This document shows, piece after piece, positions 45,684 through 57,800 of a stretch of 64,000 nucleotides of DNA (within the stretch, counting starts at the first letter, position 1; the number at the start of each line of letters is the position of its first letter). The stretch lies in assembly GCF_002127325.2 (NCBI RefSeq), contig NC_035436.2, positions 112,181,591 to 112,245,590 of the forward strand, in the 5' to 3' direction. The notes below the pieces were generated by a model. It made no database searches. It was not told where the DNA came from and worked only from the letters and a program-made list of their open reading frames with translations. This stretch comes from Helianthus annuus. Its lineage: Eukaryota; Streptophyta; Magnoliopsida; Asterales; Asteraceae. Made by a program: the position numbers and the translations under genes.

Positions 45684-46128
45684 TGTTGGTGCATACATCT
45701 GTCGACTTCGTCTTGTATCGAGTCTTAGTCTTAGAATGTTAGATCAGGGCATGTTGTATGGAAAAATGTCAAAACTTAGGGTTTTTGGATGTTGATTTCG
45801 CTCCTAGCAGGTTGTTTAGGTGATTTCGCCCTAAACTGTTTCAAGCGAAATCAGCATATTGCTGATTTCGCTCCAAATGGATTCATGACATTAGGGGTGA
45901 AATCCCTTCCCCTATATATACCATCATGAGCGAAATCATTGGTGTGTGTCTTGTTCCGGTAACGAATTGCTGCCGAAGTGCCGTTTGACTTGTAATAGCT
46001 GTGAAATCAATATACAAGGCAATATTTAGTAGAACAAGCTGTTTTCCGTGTCCGTTTCTTGTTTTCCGCACCTGTAACGGATTAGAACACCTCTGATTTA
46101 CTCGTTCGGGTTAGCACGCGATCCTACA
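45684..46128 (+). repeat. 3' LTR of the TR-GAG element (445 bp)
   Basis: Copy of 38794-39239 with about 15 differences; followed by the target copy CAAAA. Confidence 0.92.
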
Positions 46129-46901
46129 CAAAACCCACGGGCGTCGATGGTTGCGCAAAGGTGGCTGGTGTAGTATCAATCACCTGCGCAGGATTTGAGG
46201 GCCCTCCCATTGGGGGGTCCTCAGGGATAGGGGATAGGTGGTTAAAGCATGGGGCGAACTAAAATGTGGGCCCCCACGCACAGACATACATGCGTTTCTT
46301 CTCCTCCTTGATGGTTCTGGAGGCGGCGGAGGTGGTTGTTCCTCCATTGGTGGTGGCGGTGGTGGTGATGGTTCCACCGCTTGATGCTGCTTTGGTGGAG
46401 TGTTATGATAAGAAGGATTATACTCCCACTTATATTAACCTCACCATTCGGCCCATTTGTCGGGGCCCTGATAAGGCGATCCCGTGTAAGAAGCGGAACC
46501 ACTTAAAATGTCAATGGGATGCGTAGGCGTCCCCGATGGCGGCATGATTGGATCTGGATCCTCGTCCACATCCATATCCTGACTTTCATCATGATGTTCT
46601 TCAGGATCCAACTGGCTTTAACCAGGAGGAGTGTTGATGTAGTCATTCGGGTTAAAATGCCCTTGTGACTGAGAGTAGTGCGAATGGGACTCATGTGAAT
46701 GTTGAGGCCCGAAGGAGTGATGGTATGAAGGCGAAGTGCTTAAAGAAACGGAGTGCCTCACAGGTTCCATGGAATGCTCCAATCTTCAGAAGGATCTGAA
46801 TCGAATGATGCAGATGGGAAGCGATGGTGTGATGGCCCCGCCTGATTAGATGGCCAACCTCGCATTGGACCTTTTCCACGGCCTCGAACTTTTGGCGGCA
46901 T
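46129..46901 (-). pseudogene. Element B pre-gag ORF, N-terminal part
   Basis: Minus-strand ATG at 46901: MPPKVRGRGKGPMRGWPSNQ, then a Ser/His-rich stretch, then in shifting frames SPPPPPPMEEQPPPPPPEP and RRRRNACMSVRGGPHFSSP. An early stop (after SIPWNL) and frameshifts break it. The TR-GAG element splits it at 46128, and the rest is at 38793-38415. Architecture (basic start, poly-Pro middle, PAYGYQY block, coiled coil, basic tail) resembles pre-gag frames I recall in Asteraceae gypsy elements. Function unknown. Confidence 0.7.
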
Positions 46902-47081
46902 TTTAATAGGTAACCTGCCAAAAACAAAGAAAACAATATATATAAACTTAATAAAGATTAGGATTAATCCTAGGTCATTTGCCTAGACTCGGAAGTCTAA
47001 GGAATGTGCTACTGTGTCATTTGAGTTTAAACACAAAGGGCTAGTGTTTAATTCACTCAAACGTTGGCTCTGATACAAACC
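46902..47081 (-). other. Element B leader and primer-binding site
   Basis: Short leader between the 5' LTR and the pre-gag ORF. On the minus strand TTTGTATCAGAGCC (about 47066-47079) is the slightly mutated iMet priming site, three or four bases from the LTR edge. Confidence 0.75.
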
Positions 47082-49352
47082 TGTCACACCCCGAATTTCC
47101 AACATAACCCGGTGGGCCCGGTGGGGAGTATTGTGACGTAGTTGATATCATCATAGACAATTAAACACATAATAGCACAGCGGAAGTCTTGGAATAAAAT
47201 TACTATTACAAACCGAAGTGTTCGAATGTTCAAAAATAATTATACAGACGATTGTAATAAAGGTTCGATAGGCGGATCAAATAAATGTACAAAATGATGT
47301 TCAACAGACTTTAGGCATTCTAACGATTTGCAAGATCCTCTTATTGATACCGAGCAGCTTCCAGCCTATTTCGTATAGTACCTGTAACTTAGACTTTTGA
47401 AAATACGCCAGTTTACACTGGTAAATACAATTAACGACACATTTTGAAAATGTTTCCAAAATTGATTTGGGTGCACAAGGCACATGAAAATCTTTTATAA
47501 CTTGGGCCAATTAAGAATTTTAATCTTGTACATAGTTACATGTTTGTTAATACATATGGGGCCCAGGATAGAAACCGAGACATGATTAACTGACACACCA
47601 CTTATAAAACCCACGAAGGAGTTATCCCCAACTAGTGGGTAAAAATATATTTTAGCATTTAAGAACGTTTAACAAGAACTTGAAGTTAAACTCAGAATGT
47701 AAACTGACTTGACATCCCAAATAATCCTAAATATGTTATTACATCAGTATGTAATGAGTCTTGCCAAGAAATTATGTTTAAAACTCATTTTACATATAAA
47801 AGGGCGTTTTAGTCCTTTTAAAAGCATGATTTACGATTATATAAGTAAACTCAGTTTATTACCAGAAAGTTAACATCCAAATATGCTAAATATGTTTACT
47901 TATCAGTACATAACTCATTGGATGCTCATTTATATTTAATACCTTATTTTTAAACAAAAGGGCATTTTAGTCAAGATTAAGCATAATAACAGAACTTGCA
48001 ATATAAACTCAGATTACTATATGACCATGTAATATAACCTCAGAGGGTTATACTAAAATATAATATGGTCATAATAGAACCTTAAAACAGAATGAAACTA
48101 ATCTAATTCGAGTCAAAACCAAAAGTCAAAGCAGAAGTCAAACTTCACGACTTTCAGTTGCGAACCGACTCTAAACCTAGAATTGACAGGCTGAACATGT
48201 TTACACATGTTCTAATAATTATTACCAAGTTACTAAAGTGATAAATCATATTTTATAACACCTACATTATTAGATATGAATTATTTTAAAAACTGACTCG
48301 TTTAATTTTTAAATTAATAACTTTGACCCGTCAATTGACTAAGCAAGCGTGATTCTTAGGAGGTGCCGTTTTGAGAGATTAAAACCTACCTAATTATGAC
48401 CACGTAGCCATGTTCGCCTCTTACAATGGCTCGACCATAATGGTCTAAGCCAAAAGTCAAAGCGTTTATCGAAAAACTTTGACTTTCGGCTTTTAAAATC
48501 CTATAAAACGAAAAGCAAAGGCTAAGGACACTTACAAAGGGCCCTAGCTTGAAACTTTAACTGAGGTGGAATCTCCTTTATGCCAGGAATCTCGAAGAGA
48601 GCAAGAGAAGTGAGAAGAGATGTTTTTAAGAGGTGCAAGGATTCAAGGCCACCAAGGACCTCTATTTATACTTGAAACTTGAAATGTAGGATTAAGCCAA
48701 GTGTAAGAGGGGTTCCAAGATCATCGCAGGTGTTAAAGACCATCAAAGAGCTCAAGGTTTTGAAATCATGTGAGTAGAAGTGGTTTGAGTAGTGAACAAG
48801 CATGCAACCTGCAGCTGTCCAAAGGTTTCTGCCTAGAGGGGCTCCTTACGCCCCGCAATCGAGATTAGTCAAGGGGGTCGTGGCTCGCCACGTCTCACAA
48901 AATTAGTAAAACATTTTTAAACTTTGGTAGTTTCAGTCCCTTGCCACCAAAACTTGTTTATACTTTCATATTTGGCTCTTTTGACCCTTCAAGTTAGATT
49001 ATAGTTATTCCCGGAAGTATAATCGAATATCATTAAGCTCCGGGTTCGTAAAAAGGTCACTCAGAGGTATAATTAAACATTTTGATGCTTTTAACCCTTC
49101 AATTCATAAACTTTCGATTTAAATCACAAACGGTTTCGTACGTCCAACACGTGGCTAGTTAAAGGATACGAATACCGTAAAAGGTCATTCAGAGGCATAG
49201 GTTATGCATGTTGACACTTTTAGTCCCTCCACATACATCTTTTCATCATTTGGCAATAATAGTACCTCATAGTCAATATTTGACATATTTAGGGTTAAGG
49301 ACATGTGTCAACACATTATCATTGTTGGACACGATTTTTACGAGGTGTTATA
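47082..49352 (-). repeat. 5' LTR of element B (2271 bp)
   Basis: Plus-strand edges TGTCACACCCCG and GAGGTGTTATA; the last is a mutated ACA end. The right 1031 bp match 1406-2447. TATA-like box at 48663-48670 on the minus strand. Confidence 0.88.
48663..48670 (-). promoter_or_regulatory. TATA-like box in 5' LTR of element B
   Basis: TATAAATAGAGG on the minus strand, conserved with 1747-1754. Confidence 0.5.
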
Positions 49353-50374
49353 GAAACACAGATTTGAAAATTTGAAATTGAAAAGATTCAGTTTTTGTTT
49401 CTGTATCCTCTTTTAAATCAGTTGCTGGTTAGATTTCTCTGATTTCAGAAACTAGTGTAACTCATTTAGGCTTTGACACCATGCTATTCCAGTTGAATCC
49501 TTCATCACCTTGTACAACCATTAACGCTTTCTTATTCAGAGATGAAGCAGTTTGATTTGATGATGAACGTTTGATTAGAATAAAACTAGTTGGAGATGCT
49601 TGGCTCTGATTCTGATTCTGCGGTTGTGGGTAATACTGATAGGCTTTCTGATAATAGTCGCTTCTTCCTCTAAATAGGTTATAATTTCCCTCTACTCTGG
49701 TTTTGTTGGATTCCCGCTTTAAGTGACCACGCTCTCCACAGTTAAAGAAAGTTACCTTTGACTTGTCAAACCCAACCTTTGTATTCTCCCCAGCTAAATC
49801 TTTTCTGGCCGTAATCTCCATGAATCACTGTGCACGTTTTGTCACACTAGCCATACACCAACGGATATCAATTTATTTAATTTCTTCTGGGTCAATTCGA
49901 TCATAATCTTCTTTGACCAGATTATAATCTCCAATCTTCCCTTCAACTAAGCACTCGTATGATTGTAACACCGATGCTAATAGTGCCTTGTGCTCTTTGG
50001 CATTTGGAATTGATGAGTTTTTTAAGTTTGTGAGATTCAAAGACATATTGCATTGAAGATTCTCTGAATTTTGACCCTGCGGAATTTGTTGATTTTGTTG
50101 TGGCTGATTTTGCCTCAAATGTTGAAAATCTGGTAGATACTGCCATTGTCGGCTTTGTGATTCTTGTTTGATATGCAGAAAGACATTTTGATTTGAAGAA
50201 TAAACCCCTGAATTTCCTAAACTATTACCACCACCATTTTCATTAGATACTAGAATGTACGTATACTTGTTCAAGCTTCCTACATTTGCATTGAATACAG
50301 TTTGTATGTTTGAACTTTGAACTTTAACATTTTTGTAATACAAGCTGATATCTTGATGTATTTGTTGAGATTGC
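49353..50374 (-). pseudogene. Copia gag relic flanking element B
   Basis: Minus-strand gag fragment related to the TR-GAG gag. DISLYYKNVKVQSS corresponds to DVSLYYRGNKFETT there, and LQSYECLVEGKIGDYNLVKEDYDRID to its ESYESLIAGRIG segment. It is followed by VGFDKSKVTFFNCGERGHLKRE, a knuckle that has lost its first and last Cys. Stops and frameshifts abound. Element B's LTR truncates it at 49352 and Tat1's LTR at 50375, so both inserted into it. It is one of the oldest sequences in the window. Confidence 0.75.
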
Positions 50375-50916
50375 TGTTAGGGATGGATTTTCTAAACCTA
50401 AGGATCATGGATCCTCAAGTGCAGCCAGGATCACTGATCCTCAGTTCTGTTTGAATTAAGGATCCTCAGAAGACGTTGCAGGTTTAAGGATCCAGGATCC
50501 TCATTATTATCCTAACACTAACGGTTGTTTCCATTGTATTCGAACTTGTTTTACAGGAATGAACAAGTCTTGACAGTAAGAACAATTGGCAATACACATA
50601 CTCTCGAAAGCTCTCTGCAACATTTTGGTAATTATACACGTATTGCACACTAGTGATCCTTGTAACAAGCTTGTTATCATCCCGATTTGTAACCTTTATT
50701 TGTTCAATAGAGTTGGTGATCGGTAGTTTCCATCACCCGAGGTTTTTTTATGATGGAGATCATCTCTTGATCAAGGGCTTTTTGCTTGTATAAATCTTTG
50801 TGTCTCTTGTTCATTTCATTTACAAGTTGTTCATACAATTGCAATATAATTCAAGCATCACACCTCACAAAATAAGATTTGGTTGCATTATCCTAGTCTG
50901 ATTTTTGACCAAAACA
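50375..50916 (+). repeat. 5' LTR of Tat1 (542 bp)
   Basis: TGTTAGGGATGG to GACCAAAACA. Shares with Tat2 LTRs the blocks GATCCTTGTAAC, TTGGTGATCGGTAGTTT and TTGATCAAGGGCTTTTT. Confidence 0.85.
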
Positions 50917-50919
50917 GTT

Positions 50920-50936
50920 TGGCGCCACTGTGGGGC
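50920..50936 (+). other. Primer-binding site of Tat1
   Basis: TGGCGCCACTGTGGGGC. It differs from the iMet sites elsewhere in the window and matches, with one base missing, the Tat2 site TGGCGCCCACCGTGGGGC typical of Tat-clade elements. Confidence 0.75.
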
Positions 50937-51002
50937 AATTGGTGCTTCATCTCTGAGAAATTTTGTTCATCGTGATCATTTCGGTTCATTACCTTCAACC
51001 AG

Positions 51003-52013
51003 ATGGCTTCTTCAGCAACGAACACTTTAAGTTCCATGCAGACAGTCACTTCTTCACAGGGCATTCCACCTTTGCCTCCACCACCTTTTGGATCCCAGAA
51101 GAATGCTGAGAATACGGCGAAGAAACAAAGCCCCCTTTTCTCAAAACCACCAACTTCTGTTGTTTCTTCTAGCCCTTCTAACAGTTATCTTTATTCTTTG
51201 ATTTTGCAGATGAAGGATTACATGCAGCAGCATGATAAAACTAATGACAGGATCCTTCGAGAGATTGATGACATCAAGAAATTGAAGAGATCAGCGGAGG
51301 ATCATTCTCCATTGATGCCTAGATCACTGAATTTCGACACTCCAGCCATATCTGCCCAGCAAACTGCGGCTCCAGATATCCAGTACCAGGGTGGATCATT
51401 GGGAATGCGTTATGGATCAACATCAATGACTCAGGCTCTAGGATCCTATTCCCAGCCTTTAGGATCTTCTTTTCAGCCTATAGGATCCTCCTTCCAGCAT
51501 CAGGGATCCTTCACTAGCTCAGGGCGATACATGGGGATGCAGACGGATCAAGGATCCTCCTCTCAGCATCCGGGATCCTTATTTTAGGTTCAAGGATCCT
51601 CCTCTCAGGGTCAAGGATCCTCATCTCAGGTTCACAGATCCATGGATTATCCTCCAAGACCCCCAACTTCGATACCTCAGGGATCCAACATCTTTCAGGA
51701 TCAGGGATCCTTAAGAAGTACAGAACCCAAAAGTTCAGAAGTTCATTTAGGAGACTTCATACCAATGTAGACTATTGCTTCTTCCGGTCCCCCGGTTATA
51801 CCAGAATCCCGTCAATTTGGATTCACATCTAGAATTCCAAATTTGAATCCTTTAGGAGGTAAAACTTTGAATAATTTTTATAATGCTAACCATGGCTCAG
51901 TGCAGGATACAAGTATCAACCAAGCTATGGCTAGGGAATTACAAAAACTGAAGGATATGATATCCAGCGTACTAGGAGTGGTTAAACCCATTCCTGAAAT
52001 CCCAGATGGAAGC
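51003..52013 (+). pseudogene. Tat1 gag, N-terminal part
   Basis: Starts MASSATNTLSSMQTVTSSQG. A short helical region (LILQMKDYMQQHDKTNDRIL) is followed by many GSS-containing repeats encoded by GGATCCTCC words (QPLGSSFQPIGSSFQ). In-frame stops at 51585-51587 and 51768-51770; the same frame then reads INQAMARELQKLKDMIS up to the Tat2 insertion. The capsid lies on the other side of Tat2 (62856 onward). Confidence 0.75.
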
Positions 52014-52729
52014 TGTTAGGGGAGGATTTTCCAATGATTTGTGATCCTCAATTGCTGTTGGGTTTAGTGATCCTCACTTCTGTTTGAGCTAGTGATCCTC
52101 AGAAGTATTGCAGGATCAGGATCATGGATCATCATAAGGATCCTTATACTAACGATTGTCTGCTTTGAATATGATGTTGTTTTGCAGGAGTACGAGCTTG
52201 GACTTGGTCTTCGCGATATTCCTGGAGCATATTCCATGTTTATTCCGCACGTGCTTGGCCAATATGGACGTTATGGAGTTTGTGGGAGACTTGCATGAAT
52301 TGCGGAATGTTTGTTAGCTTAGATATTTTCTATTTTTAAAGGGGATAGCGAGCTACATAGAAACACTTGGCTATTTTTAGCTTAACACACACACTAGTAA
52401 CTGCCCTCACCAGCTCTCAACAACTCACTTGGCGATTACACACTTTTTTGCACTTTACACTATAGTGATCCTTGTAACTAGCTCGCTATCATCCGAAGTT
52501 GTAATACATTTCTCGTTTAATTTGAGTTGGTGATCGGTAGTTTGCATCACCTGAGGTTTTTTATGCCGGAGATCATTCATTGATCAAGGGCTTTTTCCTC
52601 GTATAAATCTCTGTGTCACTTGTTCGTTACATTTCAGAGTGATCCTTAATATTGTTCATTGATTCAAGCATCACACCTCACAACGGAAAGTTTGGTTGGA
52701 TTATCATTGCTTGATTTTTAACTAAAACA
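52014..52729 (+). repeat. 5' LTR of Tat2 (716 bp)
   Basis: TGTTAGGGGAGG to AACTAAAACA; matches 62134-62850. Confidence 0.92.
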
Positions 52730-52732
52730 GTT

Positions 52733-52750
52733 TGGCGCCCACCGTGGGGC
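52733..52750 (+). other. Primer-binding site of Tat2
   Basis: TGGCGCCCACCGTGGGGC, three bases after the LTR; a non-iMet site characteristic of Tat-clade elements. Confidence 0.8.
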
Positions 52751-52816
52751 AATTGGTGCTTCATTCCTAAGGAATTCTTGTTTTTGTGATCATTTCGGTT
52801 TGTTGCAATCAAGCAG

Positions 52817-54693
52817 ATGGCTTCTTCAGCGAAGAACACCTCAAGTGCAATGCCGACAATAAGTTCTTCACAGGGCATTCCACCTTTGCCTCCACCACCA
52901 AGAGACCGACTCCTATTTTCTCAATACCACCAACTTCTTCTGTTTCTTCTAATCCTACTACTGGTGACCTTTTTACTTTGATTTTGCAGATGAGGGATCA
53001 CATACAAGAGCAGGACAAAACCAATGAAAAGATCCTCAAGGAGATTGGTGAAATCAAGAGACAGAAAAGATCAGTGGAGGATCATTCTCCATTGATGCTT
53101 TGATCACTGAATTTTGACACTCCGGTCATAACTTCTCAGCATTCTGCAGCTCCGGATGTCCAATACTTAGGTGGAACAAGAGGAATGCACTACGGATCCT
53201 CAGCAACGTCTCAGGCTTTAGGATCCTATTTTCAACCAGCAGGATCCTTCTCTCAGCATCAAGGATCCTTTGTCAGCTTAAGAGGATACATGGGGATGCA
53301 ACAGATTCAAGGATCCTCCCAGGTTCAAGGATCCTCCCGGGTTCAAGGATCCTCTCAGGTCCAAGGATCCTCCCAGGTTCAAGGATCCTCCTTTTAGCCT
53401 CAAGGATCCTCACAGGTTTTCGGATCCATGGATTATCCTCTAAGACCCCCATTCACTGTGCATCAAGGATCCAATGCTCCGCAGGATCTAGGATCCTTAA
53501 GAAGTTTGCAACCTGGAAGTTTTGATGTCCATCAAGGAGACTTCATCCCAATGCAAACCATTGCTTCTTCTAGTCCTTCGATCGTACTAGAGCCTCGACA
53601 ATATGGATACATATCCGGGATTCCAAGCTCGAATCCACCGGGAGGTAACACTTTCAATAATTCTTATACCACTAACCATGGCCTTATGCAGGATACATGT
53701 ATCAATCAAGCTATGGCTAAGGAGTTACAGAAGCTTAAGGAGATGATATCCAGCGTTCCAGGGGTAGTTAAGCCTATCCCTGAAATTGCAGATGAGAGCC
53801 ATAAGATATCTCGTTTTGCACCACCTATTTGTGATGCTGAGATACAAGAGGTTCCAAATACCAACCATTAAGTTGTATGATGGCTCCACAAATCCTGAAG
53901 AACACATAGCTCAATACAGGGAAAAGATGGAGATTAACCCCATCCCAGAAAGGTTAAAGGAAGCATGTCTATGCAAGGGATTTGGATCCACCCTCACAGG
54001 ATCAGCTCTTAAATGGCTGCTAAGTCTTCCCCCTACTCTATTACTTCATTTGCTAATCTAGGTCAATTGTTTAATAACCAATTCTCTTGTAGTAGAAAGT
54101 TTGAACGATTAACTAGTGATTTGTATAGGATAACACAAGGTCAAAATGAATCACTTAGAGATTATATCACTAAGTTTAGCAAAGAATCCTTAGACATCCC
54201 TAATTTGGATATAGCCACGGCTGTAGAAGTCTTTAAAATGGGATTGCTTAGGGATTCATTATTCTATGATGATTTTGTTATGACACCTTGCAGGAATCTC
54301 GATAAAGTGAGAACCAGGGCCCTTAGGTTTATCCGGTTAGAGGATGACAAAAGGATCCAGGAAAGACTAGCAGGATCCTCAAAACAGGAAAAACAAGGAT
54401 CGTCTTTCAAGAGCAACAAGTTCAAATCCTACAACAAGTCTGATAACCAGAACATGCATGCAGTGGAACAGGAAGAGGATGATAAGGATTATCCTCAAAT
54501 CTCTGAATATTGTTTCTCTGTTGATAACAATGAACTGATTCTTGCGATGCAGGATCTAGGTGAGAAAGCAAGATGGCCGAGAAAAAGTGATAAACCAGCT
54601 GCTACAAAGGATAAATCCAAATGGTATGCTGATCACGAGGATTTTGGGCATCTCACTGAAAAGTGTATCGCACTAAGAAAGGAAATTGGTTAG
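52817..54693 (+). pseudogene. Tat2 gag, several frameshifts
   Basis: Starts at ATG 52817 (MASSAKNTSSAMPT). A deletion near 52900 shifts frame into LILQMRDHIQEQDKTNEKIL, and a stop follows at 53101-53103. The GSS repeat region (53307-53397) consists of 18-nt units built on CAAGGATCCTCC. Frame changes near 53860 and 54030 bring in the capsid: LYDGSTNPEEHIAQYREKME, SITSFANLGQLFNNQFSCSR, GQNESLRDYITKF and LDIATAVEVFKMGL. This is a retrotrans_gag-type capsid. The end carries YADHEDFGHLTEKC, a knuckle remnant. Not translatable as one protein. Confidence 0.8.
53307..53397 (+). repeat. Five 18-nt units coding QGSSQV
   Basis: Tandem CAAGGATCCTCCCAGGTT with small variations (AGG to CGG; TCC to TCT). 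Similar but less regular units occur in Tat1 gag (51440-51660). Confidence 0.85.
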
Positions 54694-54881
54694 TTGTTAA
54701 GCAAGGGGAACTTAAAGGAACTTTTGGGACGAAAGAAGTTGAGAAACCAGGATCCTGAAAGGATCCCTGAAAAAGCTCCAGCTCCTCAGCAGATGCACGA
54801 ATTATAAACTTCATATCTGGAGGCTCAGACATTTGTGGTACTTCCTTTTCAGCAGCCAAAAGACATGCCAAAGAAACCAAG

Positions 54882-57800
54882 ATGGATAATGGAGACAGAC
54901 CCGTTCGAACATCCAGTGTTACCAAGGGCAAAGTCATAACTTTTGATGAGGATGATCGTGTTGACATCCAGGATCCTCATCATGACGGTCTCGTTATTAC
55001 TCTTTTTATTTCTAACCATTTTGTTCGCAGGATCCTTGTAGATGGAGGAAGCTCTGTGAACATCATCCAGCTTGAAGTCCTTAAAAAGATGAATATTCCT
55101 GAATCTGACATTATACCAAGATCCTCAGTGCTTGTGGGATTCAGTGGGGAGACCAAAAATACTCTGGGGGACATCAAACTCCCAATCTATATTGAAGGAT
55201 TACATTCTTTTCAAATATTTTGTGTTATAGATTGCTTATCCTGTTATAATGTTATCCTTGGGAGGCCTTGGATACATCACATGAAGGCAGTCCCATCCAC
55301 TTATCATCAGTGTGTAAAGCTTCCTAGTCCGTGGGGAGTGGTAAAAATTGAGAGTGATCAGCAAGAGGCTAAGAACTGCTACACTTCATCAATGAAATCA
55401 GCCTCCAAGCCTATAGAGCAATAGCAATAAAAGTATCCTCCAAGGGATGTCTTGGAGGCCAGAAAACAGGATGTGAAAGAAATCCTCATGGATCCTGAGG
55501 ATCCTGAATCCAAGATCTTCATAGGATCAGGGATCCTTAGCAACATTGAACAGGAGCTGATATCCTTCCTTAAAAGAAGAAAGACCACCTTTTCCTGGAA
55601 ACATGAGGATATGACAGGTATATCTAAGGATGTAATCACTCATAAACTTGGCACTGACAGGTCATTCAAGCCAGTTCATCAAAAAAGGAGGAAGTTTGCA
55701 CCTGAAACGAATGCTATTATCCAGGAAGAGGTAGATACACTACTCCGAGCAGGTATGATAAGGGAGGTTAAGTATCCGAGATGGTTAGCCAATGTGGTTG
55801 TTGTTCAAAAGAAAAATGGAAAATGGAGGGTATGTGTCGACTTTACTGATTTAAACAAGGCATGTCCCAACGATCCTTTCCCATTACCCCACATTGACTC
55901 CATTGTGGATGCTACCGCGGGTCATGAACTGTTAACTTTTATGGATGCTTCATCTGGATTCCAATAAATTCAGATGGAACCATCTGATCAAGAGGATACA
56001 GCCTTTATGACCCCAACTGGTACATATTGTTATATAGCTATACCATTTGGACTAAGAAATTCAGGAGCTACTTACCAAAGGCTAGTCAACATGATGTTCA
56101 AGGAACAAATTGGACACACTATGGAAGTCTATATAGATGACATGGTGGTTAAATCTAAGAAAGCTGAGGATCACCTTAAAGACTTGGAGGAAGCATTCAA
56201 TATCCTTGATAAATTTAATATGAAACTAAATCCTTCCAAGTGTCATTTTGGTGTTAAAGCAGGTAAATTCCTAGGCTATATGGTGACTAAGAGGGGCATT
56301 GAAGCAAGTCCAGAACAAATCAAGGCTATTGTGAATATCAAATCTCCTGTCAATGCTAAGGATGTTCAAAGATTGACAGACAGGATCGCAGCCTTGAACA
56401 GGTTCATATCCAAATCCTCAGAAAAGTGCAAGGAATTCTATGACATCCTGAGGAAGAACAAGAAATTTGAATGGACTGAGAAGCATGAAAGTGCCCTTAA
56501 AGCTCTTAAGGATTACCTGTCCTCAACCCCCGCCCTGATGAAACCAGAAAATGGGGATATATTATCCTTATACTTAGCGGTATCCTCAAAAGCAGTAAGT
56601 GCGGTCCTTGTTAAGGATCACCAAGGTACACAACATCCTATTTATTATGTAAGTAAGAGTTTGATTGATGCTGAATCCAGGTATTCACATTTAGAAAAAC
56701 TTATCCTTGCTTTGACTATGGCATCCACTAAATTAAGACATTATTTTGAAACTCATGCCATTATTGTTAAGACTAATTTTCCAATCAAGAACGTTCTCAG
56801 GAAACCTGAAATGTCAGGAAGGATGGCTATGTGGGCAGTGAAGCTCAGTGCTTATGACATAAGATATGAGCCTAGAACAGCAATTAAATCCCAAGCCTTA
56901 GCTGACTTTGTGCTAGATTTCAGTAGTGACTTGTATAGGGAAGCTGAATTAGAAGTCCAACAGCTAGAGGAAACTAAGGATCCTTGGATAGTCTACACTG
57001 ATGGAGCCTCTAATGTCAAAGGAACAGGGCTTGGAATACTACTAAAATCGCCATAGGGGGACATAATACCCCACTCTATAGCTTGTGAGTTCCAAACTAC
57101 TAACAATGAGGCTGAATATGAAGCCTTGATAGTTGGTTTGCAAATTGCTAAGCATATGAGGATCAGGTATCTTGAGGTACATGTAGATTCATTATTAATC
57201 ACTAATCACTTTAATAGATCCTATGCTGTTAAAGGTGAAAAGCTAATCAAATACTTAGAGATAGTCAAAGAATTGGCACTCTCTTTTGTATCTTTTAGTT
57301 TGACACAGGTACCAAGGGAAGAAAATGCAGAGGCTGATGCATTGGCTAATCTAGAATCATCCTTGAAGATCCCCGAGGATATAAGAATTCCTATTATCCA
57401 TATCCTGACCCCTGCTATCGAGGATCATGCAGCTATGGAGATAGGAGAGGATCCTGCAATTATCCCCAGTGATGATACTCAATCTCATTCAGGATCATGG
57501 ATCCTCCCAATCATGAGATACATACAACATGGAGAGATTCCTACAGGAGAAAACCCTAGGGCTTTCAAAATTAAGGTATCTCAATTTACAATATTGAATA
57601 ATATGTTGTATAAACGATCTCTTGCAGGACCATATCTAAGATGCATTGAGGATCCTGAAATCCAAGAAGTCCTAAAGGATTTCCATGAAGGAGATTGTGG
57701 AAACCACACTGGGGGCAGAGCATTATTCTCAAGGATCCTGAAGACATGATACTATTGGCCTACTATGAAGAAGGATGTTGTGGAATATGCCAAGAAGTGT

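Larger units (their letters stand above)
38794..46128 (+). mobile_element. Gag-only copia derivative (TR-GAG type), 7.3 kb
   Basis: LTRs 38794-39239 and 45684-46128, target duplication CAAAA (38789-38793 and 46129-46133), iMet priming site and polypurine tract. Between them lies only a Gag-type reading frame. No protease, integrase, RT or RNase H block can be found on either strand, so it must rely on enzymes from a partner. The 3' region shares motifs with the copia element at 32960-33500 (PPT-like motif plus A-rich segment, the CTGCTGCAT region), consistent with descent from an accessory-ORF-bearing copia by loss of pol. The LTRs differ at about 15 of 446 positions. Confidence 0.88.
1406..49352 (-). 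mobile_element. Element B: old Ty3/gypsy chromovirus, heavily nested
   Basis: This is the scaffold of the window. In its own reading direction it has 5' LTR (47082-49352), iMet-type priming site, pre-gag ORF (46901 to 38415), leader, gag (from 24753), protease, RT, RNase H, integrase with chromodomain (to 2511), polypurine tract and a partial 3' LTR (1406-2447). Pieces join exactly across four insertions: solo LTR 3149-6721, Tekay 9593-23790, copia 25176-37801 and TR-GAG 38794-46128. Each has a 5-bp target duplication. A fifth insertion (element A) removes its left end from view. Comparing about 150 bp of the two LTRs by eye gives near 10% difference, consistent with being the oldest gypsy here. 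Confidence 0.85.

Noticed and set aside
47301..47510. 69-codon minus-strand ORF in the element B LTR
   Set aside because: Inside the LTR, no motif and no match to anything recognisable.
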